Shown piece after piece: positions 32,401 through 42,094 of a stretch of 64,000 nt of DNA; position 1 is the stretch's first letter; each line of letters starts with the position of its first letter. The translations under genes and the position numbers were made by a program. Source of the DNA: Ohtaekwangia sp. (lineage in GTDB: Bacteria; Bacteroidota; Bacteroidia; Cytophagales; Cyclobacteriaceae); NCBI GenBank assembly GCA_021155195.1, contig JAJNPV010000049.1, forward strand, positions 62,001 to 126,000, in the 5' to 3' direction. The notes beneath the pieces were generated by a model that made no database searches, was not told the DNA's origin, and was given only the letters and a program-made list of their open reading frames with translations.

Positions 32401-35400
32401 TTAGTGTAACGCTACAGAATTCTCTGTGGTTACCAATTCTGTTGGTTTCTTTTTAAAAAGTCTGGCCTTTGTGCGAGCCAGCATCAGATACATAACCGGC
32501 ACGAGGAACAAGGTAAGAAACGTTCCAAAGATCAATCCAAAAATCATTGTCCAAGACAGAGGTCCCCAGAAGGCTACGTTATCGCCACCAAAGAAAATAT
32601 GAGGATTAAATTCTGTGAACAAGGCAACAAAATCAATATTAAAACCAACTGCTAATGGAATAAGTCCTAAAGTAGCTGCCATTGCCGTTAACAATACGGG
32701 TGTCATTCGAGTTTTTGCTGCTTCAATGATTGCCTCTTTCAATTCAACACCTTGAGAAATTAACAGATCTGTAAATTCAACCAACAAAATTCCATTACGC
32801 ACCACAATACCTGCCAGCGCCATAATACCAACACCTGACATTACAATGGAGATCTCCATTCGCGTAATTGAAAAGCCAAGTAGTACACCAATTACACTGA
32901 ATATGATTTCCGCCAAAATAATTAATGGCTTCCCGGTAGAATTAAATTGAATAACCAAAATCATAAATATCAATCCTAACGCCACCATACCGGCAATCCC
33001 CAAGAACGCTGATGTCTCTTCCTGATCTTCCTGCTCACCTGTCATCTTAATAGTAACACCATCGGGCGCTGAAAAAGATTTGAGCTTGTCTTCAATGGAA
33101 GCAACTACTTCATTTGGGTTTGCGTCACCCAACACGTTAGATGAAATTGTGATCACACGCTTCTGATCGATACGATTAATACCGGCAAAACTATTCGAGT
33201 ATTCAATTTTAGCAATAGCCGACAAAGGAACTTGTCTTACCATTCCACCACTTGCCATATCGCGGTACGTGAGCGGGAGATTCATCAGTGTGTTAATATC
33301 ATTTCTTAAATCCTCGCGAATGCGGAGAACGATATCATAATCATCATTAGCATCTCTGAACTTAGAAATATCGCGTCCATTAATGGCAGTATTCAATGCC
33401 ATACCAATCTGGGCAGTCGAGATACCTTCCCGATTTGCTTTTTCACGGTCGATGGTAACAACAATCTCTGGCTTATCATTTTGAAAATCAGATTTCAATT
33501 CCTCGACACCGGGCACCTGCAACGAATCCAAATATCTTTTTACCCGGTCGGCAGTCGCTACCAGATCTTCAAATTTTTCAGCACTCACTTCAATATTTAC
33601 AGGCTTACCTGTTGGCGGTCCACCCTGTTCCTGATTAACAGAAACCTCGGCTCCCTTTATTCCTTTCACAGCCTCTCTGATCTTACCCAGGTATTCTTTC
33701 GTTGATTGGCCATCGCGCTCAGCAAAAGTTACAAAGGCTACACTTACCTTTCCTAAATGAGGTTGTGCGTTCGTCCCTGCAAATTGATCTTCCGAGGCTC
33801 CTACTGCCACGTTTGCGATAATTGATTTTACAATTTTATTATCGGCACCAACCACATCGGCAACACGCTTTTCAACAACTCGCGTTATCGAATCTGTTAC
33901 GGTTTGATCAGTACCAATAGGCATGCGGATGTATGCAAAGATAAAATTGGGATCACCTTGCGGGAAAAACACAACAGGCGGTTTGCGAACATCCGTAAAC
34001 CAAATGGAGAAGAAGAAGAGTAGGATTACGCTGCCAAAAACAATTACCGGGCGCGAACCTTCCAAACACCAGGTTACCATTTTCTTATACCCCTCTTGCA
34101 CCTTTGGCCAGCCGCTGGTTTGAAACTTTGAAATAACTTTTGAAATATAAAAATGATGCAGCGCATAAAGCACAAAAAGAAACACGGCCAGATTGCCCAG
34201 GCCGGTAGCCCCAACGATGTAGCTCATCAATGCTAATGAACCAAATACAATAGCTGTAATCTTAAAACCTTTTGAAAATTTAGATTCTTTATGGTCATGA
34301 TCATGGGTATCCATGAAATCAGCTGCGAAAACAGGGTTCATGATGTAAGCCACTACGAGTGATGCCAGTAAGGTAACGATCAACGTAACAGGCAAGAAGA
34401 ACATAAATTTTCCGATTACTCCCGGCCAAAAAGCAAGGGGAACAAAAGGAGCCAGCACCACTAATGTTCCGGAAAGCACGGGAAGGAAAACTTCACCCGC
34501 TGCAATCTTAGCCGCCTTGCGGATAGGAACCTTTCCATTATCAAATACTCTGTGGGTGTTTTCAATCACAACAATTGCATCGTCTACTACAATACCAAGG
34601 GCAAGAAGAAACGAGAAGAGTGTCATTAGATTCAATGTAAATCCAATGGTTGGAAATAAAAGGAAAGCAATGAAACTTGAAATGGGTACTGATAATCCCA
34701 CGAAGATCGCATTGGTTGCGCCCATGAAAAACATAAGGATAGCCGTAACCAATATAAACCCAATGATAATTGTGTTTATCAAATCATGTAATGTGATTCT
34801 TGTATTATCCGATTGATCGGCTGTAATTGTTATATCTACACCCGGAGGTAAAATATCTTTCTGATAGTGCGCAACAATGGCATTGATCTCATCAGAAGCT
34901 ATGATCAGATTCTCCCCACTTCGCTTAATTACGTTTAGGGTAATTACGTTTTTACCATCTAACCTGGCAAAACTTTCTTGCTCAGCATGGGAGTCAATTA
35001 CCTGAGCAATGTCCTTTAAATAAATTTTACCTCCCATTGTTGACCCAATAACAATATTGGCAATCTGCTCGGCCGAAGTAAATTCACCATTAATTGTGAG
35101 CGAACGCTTCATGCCATCCACAGAAATTTGTCCACCGGGGATAATTACGTTTTCACCTGAAACCGCCATAGATATATCGTCCAGGCTTACCCCGGCAGCA
35201 GCAAGCTTAAACATGTCGATGTTGATTTGAATTTCCCGGGTCAATGCACCCACAATATCTACCCGCCTTATTTCCCGTATGCTTTCAATAGCATCTTGCA
35301 TTTGCTCTGCATACTTTTTAAGTGTCTGCAAATCGTAGTCGCCCGATAAGTTTACATTCATAATAGGAAACTCCGAGATATCAATCTCTTGCACAAAGGG

Positions 35401-35799
35401 ATCATCCGGCAAGTCACTTGGTAAGTTTGGCTTTGCACGATCAACAGCATCTTTCACATCCTGCTTCGCCTTGTCAACATCAATATCTGTCTCAAACTCA
35501 ACAATTACATTAGAGAAACTCTGAACCGAATTACTCTTAACCTTCTTTACCCCCGAAATTGATTTTATCTCCTTTTCAATTTCTTTGGTGATCAGGTTTT
35601 CAATATCGGCCGGTGCAGCCCCTGGGTAAATGGTTGCTACAAATATCTGTGGGAATACAACCTCAGGAAAATTTTCCTTAGGAAGACCTATATACGTCAT
35701 AATACCAGCCAAACAGATAATAACTGTTGCTGCATAAATGCTTACTTTATTGTCGATAGACCAACTGGTCGGTCTAAATTCTTTTTCTATGTCTTGCAT
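32401..35799 (-). CDS. RND efflux pump, inner-membrane permease
   Basis: An 1132-residue AcrB/MexB-type proton-driven transporter. The N-terminal helix is DNKVSIYAATVIICLAGIMTY, two large periplasmic porter loops follow, and the proton-relay Asp pair is in LGIVVDDAIVVIENTHRVF. Other typical segments are FVPLAFWPGVIGKFMFFLP and VQFNSTGKPLIILAEIIFSVIGVLLGFSIT split over helices. One odd part is an extra His-rich cytoplasmic loop (DTHDHDHKES, about residue 500) followed by two additional hydrophobic segments, a variant found in Bacteroidota and related pumps. It is the last gene of the tetR-tolC-adaptor-permease operon. Substrates are unknown. Confidence 0.93.
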   Translation of the reverse strand: MQDIEKEFRPTSWSIDNKVSIYAATVIICLAGIMTYIGLPKENFPEVVFPQIFVATIYPGAAPADIENLITKEIEKEIKSISGVKKVKSNSVQSFSNVIVEFETDIDVDKAKQDVKDAVDRAKPNLPSDLPDDPFVQEIDISEFPIMNVNLSGDYDLQTLKKYAEQMQDAIESIREIRRVDIVGALTREIQINIDMFKLAAAGVSLDDISMAVSGENVIIPGGQISVDGMKRSLTINGEFTSAEQIANIVIGSTMGGKIYLKDIAQVIDSHAEQESFARLDGKNVITLNVIKRSGENLIIASDEINAIVAHYQKDILPPGVDITITADQSDNTRITLHDLINTIIIGFILVTAILMFFMGATNAIFVGLSVPISSFIAFLLFPTIGFTLNLMTLFSFLLALGIVVDDAIVVIENTHRVFDNGKVPIRKAAKIAAGEVFLPVLSGTLVVLAPFVPLAFWPGVIGKFMFFLPVTLIVTLLASLVVAYIMNPVFAADFMDTHDHDHKESKFSKGFKITAIVFGSLALMSYIVGATGLGNLAVFLFVLYALHHFYISKVISKFQTSGWPKVQEGYKKMVTWCLEGSRPVIVFGSVILLFFFSIWFTDVRKPPVVFFPQGDPNFIFAYIRMPIGTDQTVTDSITRVVEKRVADVVGADNKIVKSIIANVAVGASEDQFAGTNAQPHLGKVSVAFVTFAERDGQSTKEYLGKIREAVKGIKGAEVSVNQEQGGPPTGKPVNIEVSAEKFEDLVATADRVKRYLDSLQVPGVEELKSDFQNDKPEIVVTIDREKANREGISTAQIGMALNTAINGRDISKFRDANDDYDIVLRIREDLRNDINTLMNLPLTYRDMASGGMVRQVPLSAIAKIEYSNSFAGINRIDQKRVITISSNVLGDANPNEVVASIEDKLKSFSAPDGVTIKMTGEQEDQEETSAFLGIAGMVALGLIFMILVIQFNSTGKPLIILAEIIFSVIGVLLGFSITRMEISIVMSGVGIMALAGIVVRNGILLVEFTDLLISQGVELKEAIIEAAKTRMTPVLLTAMAATLGLIPLAVGFNIDFVALFTEFNPHIFFGGDNVAFWGPLSWTMIFGLIFGTFLTLFLVPVMYLMLARTKARLFKKKPTELVTTENSVALH

Positions 35800-35857
35800 A
35801 ATGTTGTGTTTTAGTAATTAGTCATTTAAAATCATAACAGAATCTATTGACTAATAA

Positions 35858-36982
35858 CTATATCTTAACAAACTCTCCATCGTTTAAGCCCTGGTAGCCC
35901 ACGGTAATAATTTTGTCGCCCACCTTTAAGCCACTGGTTATCTCTGCGAGATTATCATACACACCCCCAACACTAACTTCCTTTCTGCGAGCCACTAATT
36001 GTTTACCATCCATCTCTGCCACGTAAACAATTTTTTTACCATTGATATCCTGAACAAGATTTATTGGAACGCATATAGCATTGGGCTCACTTTTGAAAAC
36101 CACACGAAGAATAGCGGTCATGCTTGGGCGCAAAGATGCTTGTGAGGGTAGTTTTACTTCAATTGGAAATGATCTTGAAAGGGGATCGATGTTGCGACCC
36201 ACAAAAGTTACTGTACCATCAATTTTTTTATCCAGATCGGGTAAAATCACCTGCACTTTGTTTCCCTTATCAATAGAAGTTACATACGATTCAGAAACTT
36301 TTGCTGCAACCTTCAGGTCTTTGATGTTAATAACACGAAAGGCAGGTGCGCCAGGAGCAGCATTCTCTCCTATTTTAATGTTTACGGCTTCTACCGTTCC
36401 ATTAATTGGAGATTTAATTCTAGTCATATCCAATTGCTCATTCAAGGTGGCCAATCGTGCCTCTAAACTTTCCTTATTATTTTTTGCCTGAAGAAACTGA
36501 ATCTCTGTACCTATTTGTTGATCCCATAAACTTTTCTGTTTCTGATAAACTATTTTCGCGAGATCCAAGGAAGACTTCACTTCAGCAATAGAACTTTCAG
36601 TAATCGAATTATCAATTTGCGCAAGCACCTGCCCCTTCGTTACATTTTGCCCCTCTTTTACAAATACTGCAGTTATAACACCCATTGCTTTGGCACTCAC
36701 CAGAATATTATCTTCCGATTCAATCATACCCTGAGTCTGTACAAAATAATCAAACTTGCGTGTAGCTAATTCTGCTACGTTGATGTCTTTCATTCTAACA
36801 GTAATGGAGTCAGGGTTTTCTGCAGCAATTTCATTTTCAAGTGCGGTAATGCTTTTTGTTAGTTCTGCCTGCTTAGCTTTTAGCTCGGCCAATTGTGCCG
36901 CTTTATCTGTATCACCACAGCTCGCAAGAAAAACAGCGACCAGGGCGAAGGGTAATAATCTAAGGGTGTATGATAGTTTCAT
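35858..36982 (-). CDS. RND efflux periplasmic adaptor lipoprotein
   Basis: Membrane-fusion protein linking the RND permease to TolC. The chosen ATG at 36982 gives MKLSYTLRLLPFALVAVFLASCGD, a clear lipoprotein signal with lipidated Cys in LASC; the longer frame beginning at 37060 would overlap tolC and lacks a signal at its start. A coiled-coil follows (AQLAELKAKQAELTKSITAL), then the biotinyl-lipoyl half (ILVSAKAMGVITAVFVKEGQ), a helical hairpin, and the barrel domain (GTVTFVGRNIDPLSRSFPI). 374 residues. It lies 19 bp after tolC and 58 bp before the permease. Confidence 0.92.
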   Translation of the reverse strand: MKLSYTLRLLPFALVAVFLASCGDTDKAAQLAELKAKQAELTKSITALENEIAAENPDSITVRMKDINVAELATRKFDYFVQTQGMIESEDNILVSAKAMGVITAVFVKEGQNVTKGQVLAQIDNSITESSIAEVKSSLDLAKIVYQKQKSLWDQQIGTEIQFLQAKNNKESLEARLATLNEQLDMTRIKSPINGTVEAVNIKIGENAAPGAPAFRVINIKDLKVAAKVSESYVTSIDKGNKVQVILPDLDKKIDGTVTFVGRNIDPLSRSFPIEVKLPSQASLRPSMTAILRVVFKSEPNAICVPINLVQDINGKKIVYVAEMDGKQLVARRKEVSVGGVYDNLAEITSGLKVGDKIITVGYQGLNDGEFVKI

Positions 36983-37001
36983 GGTTTTGAGGTTGATTAT
37001 A

Positions 37002-38444
37002 TTATTTGTTAGCATTTTCTTCAGTAGGATATAGATTTCCATAGGCTTTGTCCAAATCAATTTTAGCTACGATAGCATCATAAATTGCGTTGTAGAAATT
37101 AATTTGAGCTTCACGCAAGGCAGCTTCTGCATCTACAACTTCCAAGTTCGATCCAAGACCTTGTTCGTATTTAATTTTTGTTACGCGCGCTATATTAGAA
37201 GCTAATTCCATATTTTCCTTTTGCGATTGCATGGTTTGTACGGAGTTATCAAAATTGATGCGCGATTGCTTAACCTCCAGGTCAATGGCTGATTCCAATT
37301 GCTTAACCGAGTTTTCTGTCTTTAATAAATTAAGTTTCGATTGTTGTACGCGATAGTTGCGTTGCAGTCCGCTGAAAATAGGCACACTTAATGATACTCC
37401 CACCAAGGAATACCCATACCATTTATCAGGACCTAAGCCACCTTCGTTTGAAATTCCTGAGTTAGTTTTAAACAATCCACCTACCGTAGGAGATTGAGTA
37501 GCATAACCCAGCTTAGCAAATGCTGCTAAGCTCGGAACACTCGCTGCATACTTATTCTTTAAATCAAGTTCTTGCAACTTCACATTTGTTTGAGCTACCT
37601 GATAGTCCCATCGTTTTGCATATTCATGTTCCTGATAACTGGAAAGATCAGGTACCTGAATATCATCCAGTGATCCAACGATAGAGATTGTTTCATTCAT
37701 GGGATAATTCATTTGAAACTTGAGAAGTTCATAGGCGAGTGTTTGAATGTTTTCAAATTTCCTCCGTTCGGTAACCAGATTATTGTAGGTTACCTGAACT
37801 CGATCAACATCAATCCCTTCGGCAAATCCACTCTTATTCAGTGCAGTAGTGGTTCTTAGTAAAGAATCAACTCGTGCGATGTTTGAATCAAATAGTTTTA
37901 TACGTTCTTGATTTGTTAAAGCGAGATAAAACGCTTTTGAAACCTGACTTATAGTTTGTTCCCGAGTTTGTCCACTCATTTTAACAGAAAGTTCTTTATA
38001 AGAACTTGCAGCCTTGAGACCGACCAAATAAGAGCCATTAAAAAGGATTTGATTTATTGATACGTTTACATCTCCACTGCTCTTTAGTTGAAAGAAGTTT
38101 TGAGCCGCAACCACATCTCCTGGTTGAATTCCTGGAACGCCAGACAAATCACCAAGAAATCCATTTGGTCCGGTATACGTACTAAAAAAGCGAGAAAGCT
38201 GTGGATTGTATTGAACCCCTGCTGCTCCATCAATTTGCGGTAATCCTATTCCTATTGTTTCCTTCACACGAGCCTTGGAAGACTCCTCGTCCAGAAATGC
38301 ATTCTTAACTGTATAAGAATTCTCAAGCGCATATTTAACAGCCTCATCAAGTGTAAATGAGTTGACAGGCTTATCCTGGGCATACCCCGACTTAAAAATC
38401 AATAAGAGAAAAATGAAACTTGAAATTTTATAGTAATATTTCAT
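37002..38444 (-). CDS. TolC-family outer-membrane efflux protein
   Basis: A 480-residue TolC-type channel with a signal peptide (YYKISSFIFLLLIFKSGYAQ), followed by FTLDEAVKYALENSYTVKNA, the standard first helix of the family. Two internal repeats each contain long coiled-coil helices (AYELLKFQMNYPMNE, SVKQLESAIDLEVKQSRINF) separated by beta strands (PSLAAFAKLGYATQSP, VGVSLSVPIFSG). The conserved PIFSG-----V-----L motif is clear. It forms the outer-membrane tunnel for the adaptor and RND permease encoded next. The gap to the tetR gene is 3 bp. Confidence 0.94.
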   Translation of the reverse strand: MKYYYKISSFIFLLLIFKSGYAQDKPVNSFTLDEAVKYALENSYTVKNAFLDEESSKARVKETIGIGLPQIDGAAGVQYNPQLSRFFSTYTGPNGFLGDLSGVPGIQPGDVVAAQNFFQLKSSGDVNVSINQILFNGSYLVGLKAASSYKELSVKMSGQTREQTISQVSKAFYLALTNQERIKLFDSNIARVDSLLRTTTALNKSGFAEGIDVDRVQVTYNNLVTERRKFENIQTLAYELLKFQMNYPMNETISIVGSLDDIQVPDLSSYQEHEYAKRWDYQVAQTNVKLQELDLKNKYAASVPSLAAFAKLGYATQSPTVGGLFKTNSGISNEGGLGPDKWYGYSLVGVSLSVPIFSGLQRNYRVQQSKLNLLKTENSVKQLESAIDLEVKQSRINFDNSVQTMQSQKENMELASNIARVTKIKYEQGLGSNLEVVDAEAALREAQINFYNAIYDAIVAKIDLDKAYGNLYPTEENANK

Positions 38445-38447
38445 GCG

Positions 38448-39080
38448 TTATAATATTGAGGGTTGGTAATTTGGTTCTTTATATTTCTGATATAGTTTTC
38501 TGCCTTTCTCTGTGCACAAGCCATACACAAACAATTCAAATAGCTGAGATTGGACATCCACTAAGTTGAATTTCTCTTTTGGAAATTCCTGAGCATTAAA
38601 AGCTCCTTCAATCAAAAGCACCCGAGTTATCGCCATAATCTCAGGGTTAACTTCCGGTCTGAAAAAACCTTCGGCTATCCCCTGCTTAATGTTGCGAACT
38701 ACCGACTCACTAATGATTTTTACTTTGTGTTCGCTCCATAAATTCCACGACTTAGGGTGATACTTTTGTAAGTCGAACAACATAGATGAATTCAAATTCT
38801 CCATGTCTCGTTTCATACACACCGAAATCCGACTCAATTCTTCAATTGAATTTTTTGAACTTGACTCAATTTGCTTGTACTGTTCAAAATTCCGTTTCAA
38901 AAACATTTCCGACATCTTAAATACCAAGTCATCCTTATCGGCAAAGTGCTGGTACAATGTTTTTTTTGAAACTGATAAATGCCTTGCTATGTCATCCATA
39001 GTAACACTTCGGATTCCATACTTCATAAACAGGGCTTCTGTCCCTTCTAAAATCTTCTCTTTTGTTTCAAATTCTTCCAT
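38448..39080 (-). CDS. TetR/AcrR-family repressor of the efflux operon
   Basis: The N-terminal DNA-binding domain reads EFETKEKILEGTEALFMKYG, then SVTMDDIARHLSVSKKTLYQ and HFADKDDLV, an exact TetR-type helix-turn-helix. The remaining about 150 residues form the helical ligand-binding domain. The longer frame uses a TTG at 39092; the ATG at 39080 is the natural start (MEEFETKEK, 210 residues). It is the first gene of the efflux operon, 3 bp before tolC, so it probably regulates its own transcription together with the pump. A palindrome with GGAAACT half-sites lies 18 bp upstream. Confidence 0.93.
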   Translation of the reverse strand: MEEFETKEKILEGTEALFMKYGIRSVTMDDIARHLSVSKKTLYQHFADKDDLVFKMSEMFLKRNFEQYKQIESSSKNSIEELSRISVCMKRDMENLNSSMLFDLQKYHPKSWNLWSEHKVKIISESVVRNIKQGIAEGFFRPEVNPEIMAITRVLLIEGAFNAQEFPKEKFNLVDVQSQLFELFVYGLCTEKGRKLYQKYKEPNYQPSIL

Positions 39081-39097
39081 AATTGGCCGCAAAACTA

Positions 39098-39135
39098 TGG
39101 AAACTATTTACTTTGCCAAAGTTTCCACAGTTTCC
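39098..39135. promoter_or_regulatory. Probable TetR operator
   Basis: TGGAAACT (39098-39105) and AGTTTCCA (39120-39127) are perfect 8-bp inverted arms 14 bp apart, and a third half-site AGTTTCC follows at 39129-39135. The cluster ends 18 bp from the tetR start, where a repressor would block transcription. The assignment to this TetR protein is inference from position. Confidence 0.65.
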
Positions 39136-39207
39136 TTCAACGCCATTTTCTGGCAAATGTTCAATGTTTTGTAAAAAATTATTATGAATTTTTACCGAAC
39201 TGAGACT

Positions 39208-39579
39208 TCAATCGTTTGCAGTAGTTGAATTTCCCGCGGGGGCACTTTCCTCTTTGTAGCACCATTTGTCTTTCAATTTCTGCTTAAACTTTTCACGATC
39301 TTCCGGATTCATTTTGCTCCACTTGTCCTTCCAGTAATATTTCCAGGCACCACTACCCTGGCCATGATTGCAATGACACTTGCCTCCAAAACTCCAGAGA
39401 AAAATTTTGCTTAAGGCCAGTAATCCTAATGCTTGCCAGAAATTTATGAACGGACCGTTAAATAATTCAGGAACAAGCCAGTTCCATAGCTTCATGGTAC
39501 CAAATACAAATCCAAACATGATGAAGAATCCAACTATGATCATCACCACTATTTTCCCAACCTTCACTGATCTATCCAT
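39208..39579 (-). CDS. Small membrane protein encoded after the ECF sigma factor
   Basis: The 123-residue protein has two hydrophobic segments (VGKIVVMIIVGFFIMFGFVF, about 8-28, and FWQALGLLALSKIFLW, about 47-62). A cytoplasmic tail with a Cys/His cluster follows (GGKCHCNHGQG) and then a charged helix (DREKFKQKLKDKW). It follows the sigma factor gene by 32 bp on the same strand, where anti-sigma factors often lie. It does not look like a classic zinc anti-sigma domain, so a direct role in sigma control is only a possibility. Proteins of this kind beside sigma factors are conserved in Bacteroidota as hypothetical. Confidence 0.75.
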   Translation of the reverse strand: MDRSVKVGKIVVMIIVGFFIMFGFVFGTMKLWNWLVPELFNGPFINFWQALGLLALSKIFLWSFGGKCHCNHGQGSGAWKYYWKDKWSKMNPEDREKFKQKLKDKWCYKEESAPAGNSTTAND

Positions 39580-39611
39580 AAGATAATTTTTTATGTTTTT
39601 ATAAACTCAAT

Positions 39612-40178
39612 TCAAAATCCTGTGACTTCATCATAAAAATTTTGAAGTCGTTTTCGCAATGCCAAAATCGCATACCGCTTTCGCGAAAGCAGCGTATTGA
39701 TTGACACGCCAGTCTCCTCTGAAATTTCACGGAAGCTCTTTTCCTCCAATTCATTCCAGATAAAAATCTGGCGCTGCTCAAAGGGAAGTTCAGCCAATGC
39801 TTCAGTAATTTCATCCCAAATTGCCTCACGCAATAAAGTCGACTCAGGTGTGTTATCGAAGTCGGGCAAAATTTCCTGCAGCGTTAACGGCACATCTTCA
39901 TCCCGGCTCGATAACAATTCAAAGTCCGTGCGCTTGGGGCGAGATGCATCACGCCTATAGCGGTCGATAATTTTATTACGCGCAACACTGTAAAGCCATG
40001 AGGTCACCCGATCGAGCGATTCAATAGTTTTGAACCCCGCGATAAACTGATAAAAAACATCCTGAAGGATATCCTCCGCCTCTTCCACTGTAGACACCCG
40101 ACTGCGAATAAATCCCAGCAATTTGTCCTTCTCCTTCAGGAATGTGTCTTGTTTTAACTCTTGCATTGCCAGATCCAT
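39612..40178 (-). CDS. ECF-type RNA polymerase sigma factor
   Basis: A 188-residue sigma-70 family protein with region 2 (LLGFIRSRVSTVEEAEDILQ, DVFYQFIAGF, SWLYSVARNKIIDRYRR) and region 4 (LPFEQRQIFIWNELEEKSFR, EISEETGVSINTLLSRKRYA). There is no region 1 or 3, which makes it an ECF member. The first ATG (MDLAMQELKQ) is used; the second, four codons later, is equally possible. It is followed by a small membrane protein gene and has a promoter-like sequence about 60 bp upstream. The stimulus and regulon are not evident. Confidence 0.92.
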   Translation of the reverse strand: MDLAMQELKQDTFLKEKDKLLGFIRSRVSTVEEAEDILQDVFYQFIAGFKTIESLDRVTSWLYSVARNKIIDRYRRDASRPKRTDFELLSSRDEDVPLTLQEILPDFDNTPESTLLREAIWDEITEALAELPFEQRQIFIWNELEEKSFREISEETGVSINTLLSRKRYAILALRKRLQNFYDEVTGF

Positions 40179-40236
40179 CCCACAACTAAGGTTGTTACAC
40201 CTGCATAGTCGGGCATAGGGTAAAGATTATTTTAAA

Positions 40237-40265
40237 CAAAGGTGAAAAAAATTAAAGAAGTCAAA
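40237..40265 (-). promoter_or_regulatory. Promoter-like sequence upstream of the sigma factor gene
   Basis: Read on the minus strand: TTTG (40262-40265), a 17-bp spacer and CACCTTTG (40237-40244), one mismatch from TAnnTTTG and slightly short in spacing. Transcription would begin near 40230, about 50 nt before the sigma factor ATG. Confidence 0.4.
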
Positions 40266-40302
40266 CGATGGCCTTTTAAGGGCTTAATAATGGATAATTG
40301 CT

Positions 40303-41514
40303 CTATAACCACTTTTTCCGTTTGAAATAAACAATCATTCCTCCCAACACGGCCAGCATTAAGCCCCAGATAATAAAGTAGCCATAGCGCCAACCGAGTT
40401 CAGGCATATTTTCAAAATTCATTCCGTATACGCCCACAATAAATGTTAATGGTATAAAGATGGTAGCCACCGTGGTCAATACCTTCATGGTTTCATTCAT
40501 CTTTTGGCTCAAAGACGAAAAATAGATATTAGTTAAGCTTTCAAGAGCTGTATAAGTCGAGTTTGCCTCTTCGATCGCATTCGTGCAACTATTTTTTAAA
40601 TCCCTGAAATACTTGCGGTTTCTTTTGGCAATGAAATGAGTTCGATCTTTCAGAATATTAGTCAATGCTTCTTTAAAAGGTGATAGCGATTTTTTGATTT
40701 TATCAACGTCCTTCTTGTTCTTTTCAATGATTAATAAAGTAGATTGTTTGGGATTGGTGATTGTTTCTCGCTCAAGCAGGGCAACCTCATGATTTATATG
40801 ATCCAGCGTTTCAAAATAGTTGTCGAGGATGGCATCAAGTAGTTGAAATAATAGGAAATCACATTCGCGCTTTCTAACCAAACCCAGGTTGTCTCGCATT
40901 TTATTTCGGATATGATCAAAGTGATCCCCTTTCTCCTCTTGAAAAGAAACCACGTAATTTTTTCCTAGTACAAATGAGAGTTGCTCCATGTGAAGCTGAT
41001 GATCTTCACGAATAAGAATTGACTTTATACTAAAGAAGATATAATCATCATAGTCATCTACTTTGGGCCGCTGTGTAGTGTCAACAACCTGCCGCACAGT
41101 CAGTCGCTCGAAGCAAAGAGCGTTACCAATATTCTCTATCAGCTCAACATCGTGAATGCCATGAAGGTTGAGCCAATAATTGTGTGATTGATCTGCTGTA
41201 TTGATTAATTCGAAGTCTGTTGCCTTGTCCGTTTCTTTACATGTAGTTTCATTATAAGTAAAGAGTTGAAGTTTTGCTTCCTCAACTTTCTTCTCACCAA
41301 TAAATGTTAACTCCGTTTTCCCTTTCGCCTCACTCTTAATTTTCGAATAGAAATTAAAATTGATACCCGTAATGCTTCCCGTTATATTGGTAAGGGATCG
41401 CAAACTCTTTAACAGAATTTCATCTGGCTTTTTTAATGCCTGAATTAAATTCTCGGGTTTAAAAGGTTCGAGTAATTTCTCAGGCTTAAATACTTTTCCG
41501 TCATTCTTTGCCAT
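40303..41514 (-). CDS. corA: CorA-family magnesium/cobalt transporter
   Basis: The 403-residue protein has a long cytosolic N-terminal funnel domain (LTFIGEKKVEEAKLQLFTYN, WLNLHGIHDVELIENIG, SFVLGKNYVVSFQEEKGDHF). Two C-terminal membrane helices follow: VLTTVATIFIPLTFIVGVYG and YFIIWGLMLAVLGGMIVYF. The signature GMN lies between them in VYGMNFENMPEL. The N-terminus carries about 80 extra residues (KPEKLLEPFKPENLIQALKK) before the usual domain. It forms pentameric channels for Mg2+ or Co2+ in the inner membrane. It is a single gene. Confidence 0.93.
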   Translation of the reverse strand: MAKNDGKVFKPEKLLEPFKPENLIQALKKPDEILLKSLRSLTNITGSITGINFNFYSKIKSEAKGKTELTFIGEKKVEEAKLQLFTYNETTCKETDKATDFELINTADQSHNYWLNLHGIHDVELIENIGNALCFERLTVRQVVDTTQRPKVDDYDDYIFFSIKSILIREDHQLHMEQLSFVLGKNYVVSFQEEKGDHFDHIRNKMRDNLGLVRKRECDFLLFQLLDAILDNYFETLDHINHEVALLERETITNPKQSTLLIIEKNKKDVDKIKKSLSPFKEALTNILKDRTHFIAKRNRKYFRDLKNSCTNAIEEANSTYTALESLTNIYFSSLSQKMNETMKVLTTVATIFIPLTFIVGVYGMNFENMPELGWRYGYFIIWGLMLAVLGGMIVYFKRKKWL

Positions 41515-41641
41515 AACTTAAATAGGTTGCTGCTATTTGAATTACTCAAAGATGAGACTATTGATGCTTGACACCAAACATCCTGCACCGATTAGATTTT
41601 CTGTTGAATTTGAAAGTATTTGTGATTCAGCTTTTAAGAAA

Positions 41642-42064
41642 TCACAATTTATAGGCCTGCCTGCCAATCAATTGCCATTTACCTTTTTGCTTTACCCATA
41701 CTAATAAGATTCCAATGGCAACATTGGAGGTCTTATCCCCATCGATAATTTCGGCAAAGAACTTATGACGCACCAAGGCTGTGTTGCCAGAAAGGGTAAC
41801 TGTTTGGTCTTTTAATTCTATTTTACTGAAGTTGGATTTTCCGCTAACCAATGCTTCAATAAATTCTGTTTTGTTTTCAACTTTACCGCTGGAATGCCCA
41901 TACGATAATTCATCGGCAGTCAGGTCCTTTAAATTTTTCTCAGTTGGATCTATCATTGCCAGCCTGAGTTTTTCGACTTGCCCTTCTACTTCCTTCAGCG
42001 AAGATGTTTGACCAAATAGCGAAGTGCTTACCAACACGAATATAAACCCACAAAATGCTTTCAT
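41642..42064 (-). CDS. Exported DUF4440/SnoaL-like protein
   Basis: The 140-residue protein starts with a signal peptide (KAFCGFIFVLVSTSLFGQ). The mature part has the NTF2-like fold pattern of DUF4440: VEGQVEKLRLAMIDPTEKNL, LTADELSYGHSSGKVENKTE and the C-terminal ILLVWVKQKGKWQLIGRQAY. The DELSYGHSSG-V--K-EF segment is typical of a group common in Bacteroidota. No activity is known. It follows the BASS transporter gene by 30 bp on the same strand and might be co-transcribed with it. The 41515-41641 gap is featureless. Confidence 0.82.
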   Translation of the reverse strand: MKAFCGFIFVLVSTSLFGQTSSLKEVEGQVEKLRLAMIDPTEKNLKDLTADELSYGHSSGKVENKTEFIEALVSGKSNFSKIELKDQTVTLSGNTALVRHKFFAEIIDGDKTSNVAIGILLVWVKQKGKWQLIGRQAYKL

Positions 42065-42094
42065 AAATTTTTATTTCTGAAATTGTCCTTCTAT

